Below are positions 37,533 through 51,739 of a DNA stretch of 64,000 nt, in pieces. Under the pieces are notes generated by a model, which saw only the letters and a list, made by a program, of their open reading frames with translations, did not search any database and was not told the DNA's origin. Location: positions 45,779,929-45,843,928 of the forward strand of contig NC_069130.1 of assembly GCF_026914265.1 (NCBI RefSeq), read 5' to 3'. The DNA comes from Mya arenaria (lineage: Eukaryota; Mollusca; Bivalvia; Myida; Myidae). Position 1 is the first letter of the stretch. The number at the start of each line of letters is the position of its first letter. The translations under genes and the position numbers were made by a program.

Positions 37533-39608
37533 CAGTGCCGTAGCCAGAGGCTCATTTAAACCGAGGCAGTACATAGGGGTCAAGGAACATGCTCCCTCCT
37601 ATTTTGTTTCTAGGACTTCGTTTAGTTTGCCATTGACGATACGTCGGCCATGTAAAACTACCGAAAACTTCGTATTGTTGGCACTTTATATACGTTTTTA
37701 ATGAGCAAGCGTAAAGGAAAGATTTTCATATATTTATTATTGGTATCAGGACCAAGGGACGAGCTCGGCGGAAAAAGGGGGGTTTAGTGATAAAGTAAGC
37801 AAACACGGATTCAAGATACGCTATAAATGTAAAATTTAATTTTGTTTTCTGAATAAAAAAAAAATACTTCGAAATCTGGAATCGCAATCGTAGAGTATAT
37901 GTGCTTTATATTGGAATGTTTTAATGAACATATATAAAAGCCAAACGATTCAGCCAAGCGACTAACCTGGTAACAGGTAACTTACAGATTGCATCAATGG
38001 TTTGGGAGTCGTTTTCGTCACACTTTGAAATCCTTCTTTTAATGACAAAGGAGTGATTCCATCTTATAGCGTTGGTTTCAAATTTGCTTATTAAGTTATT
38101 ATAGAAAGTTCGTATGAAAATGTTCAATTGATTTTGTATTTAAAGCTTAAAGGAAGATGGTCATATTTTCCAAGTAATAAATATGTCCCATCTTTAACGT
38201 CTTCCAATTGTTCAGGTGAAGTAAAGTGCTGTTTTATGTGGTCTAAAAATGGATATAACTGATTAAGCTTATAATGATCATTATAACAATGATAATAATA
38301 ATAATTACGGTCAGTCACTGATGTATTTACACGGTTATCATCCCTTTGATTTTTTCTGGTTTCCCTGGCAATATATTTATTTGTATAGCTATTATATCTG
38401 ACCTGTCATACACCTCTATAAAATAGTATTATAAATGCTATTATATACCACTTTCCATTGACTTCAAATAACTTGCCGCATCTTGTTCGTTCAGAGTATC
38501 TTTAATGGATGAATATGTGTTCATAATGGACAGGGTTCTAATGGAATCCTTTATGAACCATCTCGTAACCGAGAAAATAGGGAGAGTCTGTCCTTTAAAG
38601 TCCAATGAAATACGACATATTCGTTTCCTCCTCATTCTGTGGTGAGTCGGTTCAAAGGTCAGACACTGCCCTTTATATGGCATGTGATTTTGCGGAGTTG
38701 TGAAAAAAGTAAGTTGTTGAAATGTGTTCATAAAATTGTAAATTGATGGAACCTGTGCGCATGATGAGACTACTACTTAATTTAGACAACGATTTCTATA
38801 ATGCATGACATATCAAGCATAAAGATTAAGGTCAGTAATCCGAACCTAAACGCCAATTACTTGGACACTCATTGTCGATGCACCATCAAACACTATTCCT
38901 CGACAAGAGTTAGGACTATGTCCCATTGTAATTGGCTGCAGCGTGTAACTGCGAAATATTTGATTTGGAAAGTTTTCATCATACATGTATATGCTTATCC
39001 AGTTCAAGAAGAAGTTATTATTTCCGTTCCGCGGTTTTGGACTTTTAACCATCTCACTCTGAGAGAAATTTCCCCTGCTGAAAGTTTAATAATAAATTAT
39101 GTCCATGTGGACATGTCTGTGTTTGTTTATTTTATAACACGCGTTACCAGTGAGTTAAACAAGCGTGCTCTACACTTAGCAACCAGAGCTTTTCATTCCA
39201 TTAAATTTCATTAAATGTTTATATATTTGATACATATAGCCGAGATTTAAGCATGTATAAAATGGAACATGCAATAACTCGTTTGTATATATTGTTTAGG
39301 CTGTTAAAACTATAAATTATTTTTGAGTGTCATTTTGTACATTCTGTCCAATGCGCGAGCAAAAAGGCATTGCTGTAGAGTTGTACAGAGTCCCGGCAGT
39401 TCTAAATGACAGCAAAGAAGGTGCCTCGGTTTGGCTCAGTGTCTGTTGCTACGGCATTTTTCATAATTAAATGTAACATTGTAGTCGTTTCAAGAATTCC
39501 GAGGTCGATCTTATTAGTTTTCATTGTATAAGTTTTTTTAGTTTTTTTCCTCTCCAATTTTTAACCGAGGCAACTGCCTCGGTGTGCTTCAGTGTGGCTA
39601 CGGCGCTG
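37533..39608. mobile_element. hAT-like DNA transposon, decayed
   Basis: Terminal inverted repeats CAGTGCCGTAGCCA and TGGCTACGGCGCTG (one mismatch), a sequence style common at hAT ends. The left end coincides with the point where similarity of unit C to units D and E stops. No 8-bp target duplication is visible; the right flank is LINE sequence. A second end-like stretch (tgcctcggtttggctcagtg) at about 39423 suggests nesting. Inside, minus-strand fragments at 38441-38731 and 37921-38318 might be transposase remnants, but I recognise no catalytic motif. Confidence 0.55.
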
Positions 39609-40193
39609 AATACAGATATTAATGAATTCAACAGATTAGAAACATACTGTTGGTATGAAAATGAACTTAAGCAAGAAAATTACCTAGATGTGATACAAAT
39701 GAATAAATTCAGAATAGCACTTACAAAATTTCGAGTTTCCTCTCACGATTTATTGATTGAAACGGGAAGACATCATAACATACCGAGGGCAGATAAAATT
39801 TGTACTTATTGCAACATGAATGTCATTAAAAATGAATATCATTTTCTTCTAATTTGTCCATATTATAATAATTTAAGGAAAGAATACTTTAAACCTTATT
39901 TTTGCATTTACAAAACAAAAGTTTATAACTTTGATGTCATCAGATTCAAGAAAAACTTGAATAAAGTAGTAGTAAATTTATGTACTTTGCATTTATATTA
40001 CGATCACGAAATTAACATGATCTGATAACTAAAACCATTATTACAAAAATGTTTGAAATTATGCAACATCTCTCATTGACCATGTCTTTGCTTTTTACGA
40101 CAAAGTGATATAATTTATATTGGCTATGAATGTTGTAAACGTTTAATGCTGAATAAATGTTATGTTATGTTATGTTATGTTATGTTATGTTAT
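39609..40193 (+). pseudogene. LINE 3' end with (TTATG)n tail
   Basis: 5'-truncated non-LTR retrotransposon. The frame to 40025 gives ETGRHHNIPRADKICTYC and NEYHFLLICPYYNNLRKEY, the Cys/His tail of LINE reverse transcriptase, then a short 3' UTR ending in a run of TTATG repeats (40157-40193). It resembles the fragment at 26400-26790. It lies against the conserved 3' flank of receptor D ('atttatcgacaaaatac'). Confidence 0.8.
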
Positions 40194-40197
40194 TTAT

Positions 40198-40740
40198 CGA
40201 CAAAATACTTCTTTGTACTAGGATCAGCAAGTCGCGCTTGTTAACGCTCTAATTACGACTTCCCCAACAGCCGCGTAGATGAATGCACGCTAATACGCAA
40301 TTGCGTAATGAAAAGTTTACGGGTCGACATTTTCGTCATACCAAAACCACCGAATTTGAAATAAAAACCGAAAGGGAGTAGAGGTATGGAGTGAAGGGGT
40401 TAATATACCCCAATGCATTGATCTGCGTAATCCTAAATTAGCCCTAGCTTCACACCTGCACACATCGAATAAAGCGAGCATACCTGAGAGTGGAAGGGAG
40501 TGCGTATGGGCATAATTTTCTTAATAGGCTTTGTACATATGTACAACTTGGGAAGTTTTCAGTATAAAAGAGAGCACTTCTGAAACTTTCAGTGAAAGTA
40601 TGTTCACATAATAATTAGAAACATGGAAGGACCAACATTCTATATATCAGTGTAAATTAATTTGAATTACAAACTATGTACATTTATATTAAGTAAATAT
40701 AATTCAAGAGTTAAACATAGTGTGTTTGGATACTGTTTCT
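40198..40740. repeat. conserved 3' flank of receptor D
   Basis: Colinear with 19340-19688 beside pseudogene B. Contains GTACATATGTAC (40533-40544) and, 19 bp further on the plus strand, TATAAAA (40563-40569). The B copy has TATACAA there. The part from about 40668 is repeated beside receptor E at 47661. Confidence 0.7.
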
Positions 40741-40755
40741 AATTATATAACTTCA

Positions 40756-42160
40756 TCAGACATCTGTCGATCTTGCGTTTTTTATCATTTCCAAAATTGC
40801 TTCCCTTTCGCTTTTCGGAATATTATGTTGTTTCTTTGCTATTGTGACTGCTAATTCCTGAAGGTCATCGCTCTTTTCGTTCTGTATCTGTTGTGGCTTA
40901 GACATGAGCTGCCTACTTTTATTTCTTAACACCAGGAGATACACTACCAAGTTGAAGACATCTCCGAGGTTGGTGAATACGACCCCGAAGTAGTTCAAAA
41001 TCTCCGGTATTTCCAATGGATTGTCCACAAACAGTGACCAAGCTCCAAAAAGACCAAAACACCACCATTGCAATACGAACGCACACACGAACATTAGCAT
41101 CCTCTTAGCAGCTTTAATGTGGCGCCCAACAGCGTTCGCATATGTGCCGAATCTGTATTTGCGGATTAATGTATCGCTGCGAATCCTGATGAAGGTAAGT
41201 ATGTAGAGCACAATGTTGGCAACCAAAATAACTGGTACTGGGATGGTAGTGAGCACCATATTTGCCACGTGGCCCTTGATAGCGTCGTACAAGCATCTGG
41301 AAATATATGTTCTAACTATTACTCTAGCTTGTAACATAGTTGTGTACCATTCATATCAAATACCATTCATAGCTGCTTGTGTATGAACAATTAGCAAACC
41401 TGATAAGCGTTTGTTTTTCAAATTGTATGATTGGACATTAGTTACACTGTTTGCTCATATAAAACATATGGAATTATATAAAATTAAAATATCTCTTCTA
41501 ATTATATATATATGATATGATATATATATTTATCATTTCATAGCCTGAGAATTATCATAATGCAAAGTATGAAAACAGTAAAAGTGAAAACTAAAAGTAG
41601 TTTGAGCATTTGACTTACGCAATTCCCATCGGCCCAAACTGCTCATACGTGGCTGCAACCGTTGCCCCAAAGATGGGGACACCAAAAGCCCAGATAATCA
41701 AACAACTATCGTACTTTCCAAACGAAATTTTCTTATTCAGGAACATCATGACGAAAACGTGGACAGCCACGACATTCACGATGAGAATCTGGGCAACAAC
41801 AAAGACCGTCATAACAAATCCGTAAAATGCACACAGCTCTTTTGGTCTCACGTGATCCAAAGTGAACAGAATCTGTAGATGGTCCATCAAATGAGAGGCA
41901 CAGAACATCCCATCGCAAGTTGAAATGTAGACGACAAGCCTCTCTCCTTTAGACCATTTAGTGAAAAACTCACCAGCCTTGCGACGCTTAAAGGACAGAA
42001 CAATGGTTGCCACTGCACAGCTGAGACTCGCGAGTAAGCATACAATTGCGGGTATGTGTATATAGTAAAACATTCCATTAGCCAACCCGTAAACTGGAAT
42101 ATCGTACCCATCTTTAAACAGAAATGTTTCTGGCTTTGTCGTGTTATTTGGCACCATCAT
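40756..42160 (-). CDS. seven-transmembrane receptor D (two exons)
   Basis: Predicted G protein-coupled receptor, 360 residues: exon 1 42160-41619 (542 bp), exon 2 41296-40756 (541 bp), with GTAAGTC donor and TTTCCAG acceptor. Approximate segments: TM1 36-57, TM2 74-95, TM3 109-140, TM4 153-172, TM5 191-217, TM6 243-270, TM7 277-303. N5 and N6 sit in glycosylation sequons. Cys110 (top of TM3) and Cys182 (loop 2) could form the usual GPCR disulfide; Cys182 is the first whole codon of exon 2. TM2 has Asp83, TM6 F254xxQWWCF, TM7 N296LVVY. Residue 293 is Asp where A, B, C and E have Gly. An ATG at 42259 opens a longer frame but lies before a probable splice acceptor, so I start at MMVPN. The pair with E is nearly identical. 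Confidence 0.85.
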
Positions 42161-42259
42161 CTCTAATTGCTGCAATACAACTAAACCTATACAAAGGGAA
42201 CGTTCAATTGCGGCCACCTGAAAACAGCTGTTATTGAGTGGCAGAATGCGACCTGCCAT

Positions 42260-45200
42260 GATAACAAAACATTCAATTGTGGTTTTGTCGTTTTCTTAAT
42301 TATAGACATTTATTTAGATCAGGACAACGGAATGTCTGGTTATTTTTTAGTGTGAGCTTGTTAACTACAGACATATTCGAGCCTTAGAGTCGACACACAC
42401 ACGGCAACACACATGGAATACATAAATAATGTACTTATCAATTAACAGCGGTGTTAAGAACTTAAATCGGCCAGCGAAACCTGGAAATCAATGTAGGCAA
42501 TTAAATCGGTAGACGAGGTCCGGCTGTTTTCCCCCGCAAAACGATTTTATATGAGTCACTATAGCGGTTAATATGTATGTCTTTCTGCCATCATGCTGCT
42601 GAACTCTAGTTACCTTAAGTCACCATAGTCACTATCAACATTTGGTCATTGCACGACATCAAACTTGGTAGATTTGGTCATTGCACAAAATCATACTTGG
42701 TAGATTTGGTCATTGCACAACATCACATTTGGTCGAATTGGCCATTTAACGACATCATAATTGCAAGATTTATTATACTGCCAAACGTATCTTTTCTGAT
42801 CCTTACCTAGCACGATGTGTCAACGTGCTACTGCTTTTATTCTCTGCAGGGATGTCAATAGCGGTTCTGCAGTTGACATTTACAATAAACACTAACTATA
42901 TATATTAGTACCTATGACTGTTGTCATTTTCTTCATTCATTCATAGTACTGTAAAGAAAAGAAATGACACCCACACAAAAATGCACGGACGACATGTTCT
43001 TCTTGTGCACTACTAGTAAACTAAAAATGTACAAGTGATGAACTATATACATTATAAAATAAGCCAAAATGTACTTTTCTGGTTCAGTCATTATTGTCTT
43101 ACTGTATTGTTTTGGTATCACTGATAATACCATTTTAATAACTTTGGTTTAAACAGTATCTATTTCAAAATAATATTATAATGATATTCATAGTTAGAGC
43201 ATATTCAATATTAAATTGTTGACGGAGGTAATAATATATGAAAAATAGACAAATGAAATATGCACAAAACAAAATAGTTTGACAGAATTGAGAAGGAAGT
43301 TATGGTAGCTTATACTATGCCTCGCTTCTGTCACTCTTTCAAGCTACATGTAATGGTGTAAATGTTAATGATTTATGATGTAATGCCATTTTCATGAATT
43401 TTGAAATAAAAACAAACGGTTTCTACAAGTCATATACTGGTCATATTTGTATATTCGTGATTAAAAATAATATAAAACAAAATTTATACTTAATATGAAT
43501 TTCTTTTCAAGCCAACATTTAAAAAATAATGTCTGCATAATGATAGTGTTGTGTAATGTTTGTTACTAGAATGAGAAACAACATCAATTTCATTATGTGA
43601 AGTAATTTATAAGTACATTGCAAAGCTATAAATCATTGATTTAAACAACAGGAAATGATTTTAACTCAATTTCAAAAGAAAGGATCACATTCTAAGTTGA
43701 TCGAAGTACCATTCTTTTACTCAGTCTTTAGGCGTAAACACTATTAATAACAATAAGTTCAGATAGAACTGTATTTATAAAATATGTCAGCATTGGAACA
43801 CAAACACGTTTTCCTTGATGTATACAGAGCATGATATAAAAAAGCAATGTTTAAGGGCTATCACACTGATTTGAATTATCAAATTATATAACCGAAGCAT
43901 GCAAGAGAAACGAAAATATGTAAAATATTGCCTTTACATAAGAAGTAAAAGTACTACAGAAAAGGAGGACAGTACTTAACATGAGAGTTTTCATTTACTG
44001 ACAAGTATTAAAAAATGTAATTTAAAAACACACCTATTCTTGAACATTAATGAAGTCAATTTGTTGTACATTGTAATTCAGAAACTTAACATGACACTTT
44101 TACGTAATTATAATACATTATCACTGTTTATATATATATAGTTGTTCAGTATCATAACACTCGAAGGTGATTTAATAACTTGAAATTATAGAAGTATATT
44201 AACTAAATTACAGAAAGGTGATGTCCCTATCATTAATGAACTCTGAATCTTGAGATGAAATGCCATGAATCAATATTAAAATTTTGATTTCGTGTTATTA
44301 TCATTATGCAGAAAAATGATTAAAACAAATGATTTTGATTAAGAAATAAATCCTAAGATAAAAAATACTTTATATGACATGTATTGCTTGGTAGGCCCAG
44401 AAAAGTCCTACTTAGGTCAAGTATGAAGTTGAAAAATATGTTTGAAGGTGACAAAAGTTCTTACTGAGAACGAAATAAGACAACATAAAATGGCTATGGA
44501 ATAACGAACATTGATTTTTTAAACATACAATATGTGTTACACTTAGACTAATGTCCCGCATTTTGTACAATCTATGGCCTATGAGCAGTTAAGGTGACAT
44601 CTTTGTGACTCGAACTACTTGTACCGAACTTTTTTTAAATAAGTAAAATGTGTTTGAATAGAAGTTGGTATTTATTTAACGGCATTTTTGTTTGCCAACG
44701 TCATTTTTGAAGCCCAGCTGTTATTTCATAATTTAAGGGAGACAATCATTGCAGGCGTATTGAGATTGACCTGTTGACTGTACCTTTGAAATAATTTCCC
44801 TTTGACAATTATATATAGTTAGTCCAATCATAAACATATTCCGTGATATTTCATTGGTCAGATGATTTATGTTCAAACAATACCACCATGTTCAGCATTT
44901 CATAAGTTTTGTGGAAAATTTAATTTGATTTTGTGTTAGTTTAGGAAGCTTATATGGCAAATATTGTTTTTAGACTAAATTATGTATTTTCGTAGTGTTG
45001 TTTAAGCAGACAATAATTCCGAATTCCGCTAATTGTAATTTAAACATAGTTCATACTGCGTTCATTGAGGTTAAAGGGTCACAACATAGTTTTATACACA
45101 CTTTTTCCCTTAAAATAAATTGTCAAGTACGAATATGTGGTCTAGGATGCCATCTCTATTATTTACATGTAACATTGAGAATGCTTCTTCAGACTGGTAT

Positions 45201-47660
45201 GTTGTTAAAGTCCGAGTAAAGTACATAATTTATAGTCGTTCTTCTTTGAATTCAGCTCAATTCAGCGCAATACTTGTTATCAGAAAGAAAAAAACAAAAA
45301 CATTTGTCCGTCAGACAATTACCGGTGTCTGCTGTACTAGAACTTTGCGTTCTTTCGGCCTGATGCAACATTAATTCCGTGAATTTCAAATATTAACGAT
45401 AACTAACTTATAAGTGAGTGATTATTTTTAGGAGAAACACGACAGACGTTTTTGATTATTTAAATCAAATTGGTTTGGATTTATTTTTAAGGAAATATAT
45501 GGTTATTATGTAAGTGAAACGCTAGAAATGGCATTTCTTTCCAATCTAAAATGTGTGTAAACACATACAAATGTATTGGGAAAGGAATTAGTAGTGTATA
45601 ACCTCAACACAAATAGCTACGAAAGGTTGAAGCTGGTGCTGGGAAAATAAACCAATCAAAAGGCAAAAACGTTTCGGTTGGGAGGAAAAGATAGCGTTGG
45701 TCGGGTTACTGGACACAAAAAACATTTGTTATTACGCCCAAGTGTTATAATATGTATAAACCAATATGCAATTATTTTCACATATTTGACAAATATTTGT
45801 AAATATTAATAAAATAAATGCTATATCAATTACAGCCATAATAACGAGAAATTAGTCAGGTAAGTCCCATGCCTTGAAAACACGTGGTCATTGTCATTTA
45901 ATGATAATATTACAATTTATTTAACTTAATTATGAAACATAACTGAAAAAGCAATTTAAATGGGATCTACATAGGATAAATGACATAGTTACGCTTCAGG
46001 CAAATCCAGTTAGGTTTTATCTGTCACATTTAATAAGTGGTCTATTTCTTTTGGAGTTTACCGTTTAACGTAGCCCATATGAGGTTTTAGTTGCGATGTC
46101 TACTTCAAAAAAGATGTTGCTGATTTTGGTATTCATAGAGATCTAGGGTATGTTCACATCTTTATTATGTCGGCAGCACAATCAATTTAATACTTAAATT
46201 GATATTTTAATCTCATCAATTCAAGGAACATATAAACCCGTTCACATGAAGTATTGATTTTGTTTTGTGCGCCCGCTCCTATATTTAATCGCCAACCAGA
46301 TTTTTGGTCGTAAATAATTTGTTTAAAGGCTGAAAAAATAATCAATTATAATAGTTCTACGCTAGTTTAAGTGTTTTTGTAAACCGATGCGTAATGTTTT
46401 ATACTGTATATCGATCGGTTTAGCATTGGTTTTAATAAATTAAATCAAAATGGCGGCTTCCAGTATAAACACTGTGGCTCGAATTTTCGACATTTAATCT
46501 TATTTTTGACAATAATTGTGTTTGGACCACACTGAAAGTCATTTTCATTGTCTTATACATTAAAGGGTCATGAATTGAATGAATAATTATGCAATAAAAC
46601 ATGTGTATCTGATACTGGTGGCTATAATATTGCGTTATTAGTGATTCTTTTTGGATGGAAATAGGAAAAATGAAAAGTGACTCAACTTAGTATTATTTGT
46701 CAAGTCAAGTCATAATACAAGTGACCAGAATTTTACCTTATAACGTCGATGCTGAAGAAGACACCTTCACTTGACAGAAACATGGTTCATTGTTTGATCC
46801 AAATTGATTTATCAAAGTCATTTTTGACCAAATTCTGACAAAAACAACAGTTTTAAATAAATATCTTTACACAAAAAGCATATCAACGTTGGTCTGGATA
46901 GACCAAAAAATACTTGCTTAACCTAAGTTTATCACCTTAATTTCTATTTTCTTTAACAGTATAATCCAGGATTATCATCACATCTCACTGACCATAAAAT
47001 TCTCTGAACATTTCATTTCGATAAGCACATGTCATAGCATTTACTGTGATAAAACGAAATCAAGAAATTTAAATATATGTGGAGTCTGATATTTGATAAA
47101 CCAGTGTAAAATATAATTTTTTAAACATCCGAAATCAATCCTAACGAATGTCTTGATACAGTTGCAAATGGTGTTAAAGTGATTCAGGTAGATTTATATA
47201 AGTCGTTTAAAACTTTTCCCTAAAAGCAGAGTTATATTTTATTATGAATAATCGTCATACTTAAGACATGTTTTAATTATATTAAAAATTTGGTTTATCC
47301 ATATAAATGTGTGAACTTAAACGGATGAATAAATAGTATGTATTCGGACATTTCCCCAATGTCCTTCAAAGGTTCAATTCAAGATGCATTTAAATGGGTT
47401 AAAAGGCAATTTTAATGAGCAATCTTTCTTATATATATTGATTATAGGAAAGAAATATTTTTCGCTCTTCGCTGGCTTCTGGTTTTACAAAAAATGACCA
47501 TCATTTGTTTTTAATTATATTTTTTCGCTCGCTCGCTCTAATGTTTTTGGGGGGCAAAAATCCGAGGAACGAAATATTGATTTGGAATGGCCTAAACCAG
47601 GATGCACTCTCTATATTTAAGATTGTGAATGCTACTCCAGACTGATATTTTGTCCGGTTG
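42260..47660. repeat. unit D upstream duplicated segment
   Basis: Non-coding, colinear with unit C (33200-37532) and unit E (49300-58100). Carries the empty TTAA site at 43211-43214. Ends at the D/E junction inside '..gatattttgtccggttg'. Small open frames (42933-43133, 44995-45374) are repeated in the other units with indels and are not supported as genes. Confidence 0.85.
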
Positions 47661-47668
47661 AAACTATG
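47655..47668. other. tandem duplication junction D/E
   Basis: 'tattttgtccggttg' continues as '..atgcacataat' in units C and E (about 36961 and 58106) but here runs directly into 'aaactatgtacatttatatt', which beside receptor D starts at about 40670. This is the breakpoint of a direct duplication of about 6990 bp. Confidence 0.85.
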
Positions 47669-47745
47669 TACATTTATATTAAGTAAATATAATTCAAAAG
47701 TTAAAGATAGTGAGGTTGGATACTGTTTCTAATTATATAACTTTA

Positions 47746-49219
<1,474 letters not shown>

Positions 49220-49299
49220 CTATAATTGCTGCAATACTACTAAAGCTATACAAACGGAACGTTCCATTGCGGCCACCTGAATGAATGAGCTGGTTGGAA

Positions 49300-50336
49300 C
49301 TGTATTTATACTTACTAGAATTTTAATGATGTATCTGCATGTGAAGTGTACTATTGGAAATTATAAAAGTATAAACAGCTGTTATTCAGTCGCAGAATGC
49401 GATCTGCCTTGATAACAAAACATTCAATTGTGGTTTTGTCGTTTTCTTAATTATAGACTTTTATTAAGACCAGGACAATGTCTGGTTATTTTTTATTGTG
49501 ACCTTGTTGACTACAGACATATTGGAGCCTTAGAGTCCACACACACACGGCAACACACATGGAATACATAAATAATGTACTTATCAATTAACAGCGGGGA
49601 TAAGAACTTAAATCGGCCAGCGAAACCTGGAAATCAATGTAGGCGATTAAATTGGTAGACGAGGTCCGGCTTTTTCCCCCGCAAAACGATTTTATATGAG
49701 TCACTATAGCGGTTAATATGTCTGTCTCTCTGCCATCATGCTGCTGAACTCTAGTTACCTTAAGTCACCATAGTCACTATCAACATTTGGTCATTGCACG
49801 ACATCATACTTGGTAGATTTGGTCATTGCACAAAATCATACTTGGTAGATTTGGTCATTGCACAACATCACACTTGGTCGAATTGGCCATTTAACGACAT
49901 CATAATTGCAAGATTTATTATACTGCAAAACGTATTTTTTCTGATCCTTACCTAGCACGATGTGTCAAAGTGCTACTGCTTTTATTCTCTCCAGGGATTC
50001 AATAGCGGTTCTGCGGTTGGCATATTAGTAGCTATGACTGTTGTTGTCATTTTCTTCATTCATTCATAGTACTGTAAAGAAAAAAATGACACCCACACAA
50101 AAATGCACGGACGACATGTTCTTCTTGTGCACTACTAGTAAACTAAAAGTGTACAAGTGATGAACTATATACATTATAAAATAAGCCAAAATGTACTTTT
50201 CTGGTTCAGTCATAATTGTCTTACTGTATTGGTTTGGTATCACTGATAATACCATTTTAATGACTTTGATTTAAACAGTATCTATTTCAAAATAATATTA
50301 TAATGATATACATAATTATAGCATATTCAATATTAA
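49300..50336. repeat. unit E upstream duplicated segment, part 1
   Basis: Colinear with 33200-34261 and 42260-43214. Includes the 32-bp repeats (49785-49905). Interrupted at TTAA by the transposon. Confidence 0.85.
50333..50336. repeat. TTAA target duplication, left
   Basis: TTAA directly before the transposon; single TTAA at 34258-34261 and 43211-43214 in the empty paralogous sites. Confidence 0.9.
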
Positions 50337-50950
50337 GGTACATGACCACGTTACTCCGAAAAATATGAAAGTCGGCCGATTTCAATAAAACTTGGAACAA
50401 TCATCAATGACTCTACTTTAACGAGGTGTAATTTTTTTTTTAAATCCCGTCTTTTGTTGATTTACAGCGCCACCTAGCGGACACGTGCTATTTGGCGCTA
50501 ACTTTGATAAAACCGTAAAAAAATATAACTTTACGGCTTTTTTTTTACAAAAAAAAAATCGGAAATATAATTTATTGTACGATGAATAAATAATCCTATA
50601 ATTTTAGTATAAGTATTTAAGAAAAAAATAATTAATTTTAAGTTTTATGACCAAAAGGCTTTAATAAGAAATCGCCAAAAACAGATACCAATCGGTGAAT
50701 TTGACGTATTTATCTCGAAAACGAACTCGGGAAGGGTATGTTTTTATTTAATCATAGGAAACGGAACGGAATAATGAATACAATTATGTAAAAAAATAAA
50801 AAATTGACTGTGAGGTTAATTGCTAAAAGATATAAGTAACCTAAGAAAATTGATAGAGTTAGCGTGATTTCTACGCCACTGTCAACGTCAATATAAAACA
50901 CGTCAAATTAGTGACGCCATTGGTTTGTTTGATGCATGAGAATAGTTGTG
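50337..50950 (+). repeat. left terminal inverted repeat, ~614 bp
   Basis: Reverse-complementary to 53345-53959 nearly throughout, including 'gcgccacctagcggacacgt' and 'gatgcatgagaatagttgtg' at its inner end; differences are small indels in homopolymer runs. Confidence 0.9.
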
Positions 50951-51739
50951 GATGGAACGTTGTATTCGTCCATAAACGATGGTATCTGTACATAATTAAT
51001 TTCCTTCCATGTAAGGTTTTTCATTGGAGGCAGTCGTGCAAACAAAATCCATAGATTACTAACTAGTTGTGTGTAACCGTTGAGAACACTTTACACGACA
51101 CAAATTTTACCATATTAATGTCACCGTGTTTTTAGACAAAATGTTTTCCCGGTATAGCATCTGAAAACACTAATGTTATAATTATATTACTCTATGATAT
51201 CTAAATAGCAGAAAAAGTTTTATAGCATAAAAAAGTATTTTGGTTTAGTGGGGTTCGTACTCCCCCCATTATAGTCAAAAAGAAAAATAGAAAACATCCG
51301 GCTAGTCCACACGGTCACGGGAACTTTAACAAATGCTGGATATGTTGACCTATTAAGGATACATTGATAACATCACGTGATAATGTCAATCAACGAATCA
51401 CGCAACACCATAGCCGTGATAAATTTTCAATCGCATTATTAACACAAATGAAAACTGTGGTCTTCAAAGACGATATTTGAGCGAGTCACTTTAATGATTA
51501 GATTTAATACTGTTCGATTAAAAATAAAAGCCTTTTTTCACGAGTCTTGATGGCTAAAATTAACATCAAACATTTCAGGTTTGAATAAACTTCGTTTTAC
51601 GAAATTGATTATCATTATTATTATTATAACTATCATTTGCATGACCCCTGCTACAAAAATGAAGAACACGTAAAATGTGTAAGACATATATAGTGCGTAC
51701 CCGTGTATCACGTTCTGGAAATCTTTTCTCAATTCGGTA

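Noticed and set aside
38801..39214. 137-codon plus-strand frame within the hAT-like element
   Set aside because: No domain recognised; overlaps a frame on the opposite strand; likely chance.
42161..42259. Longer N terminus for receptor D from ATG 42259
   Set aside because: The extension lies across a probable splice acceptor (TTTTCAG before GTGGCC) shared with C and E, and the other copies lack this ATG.
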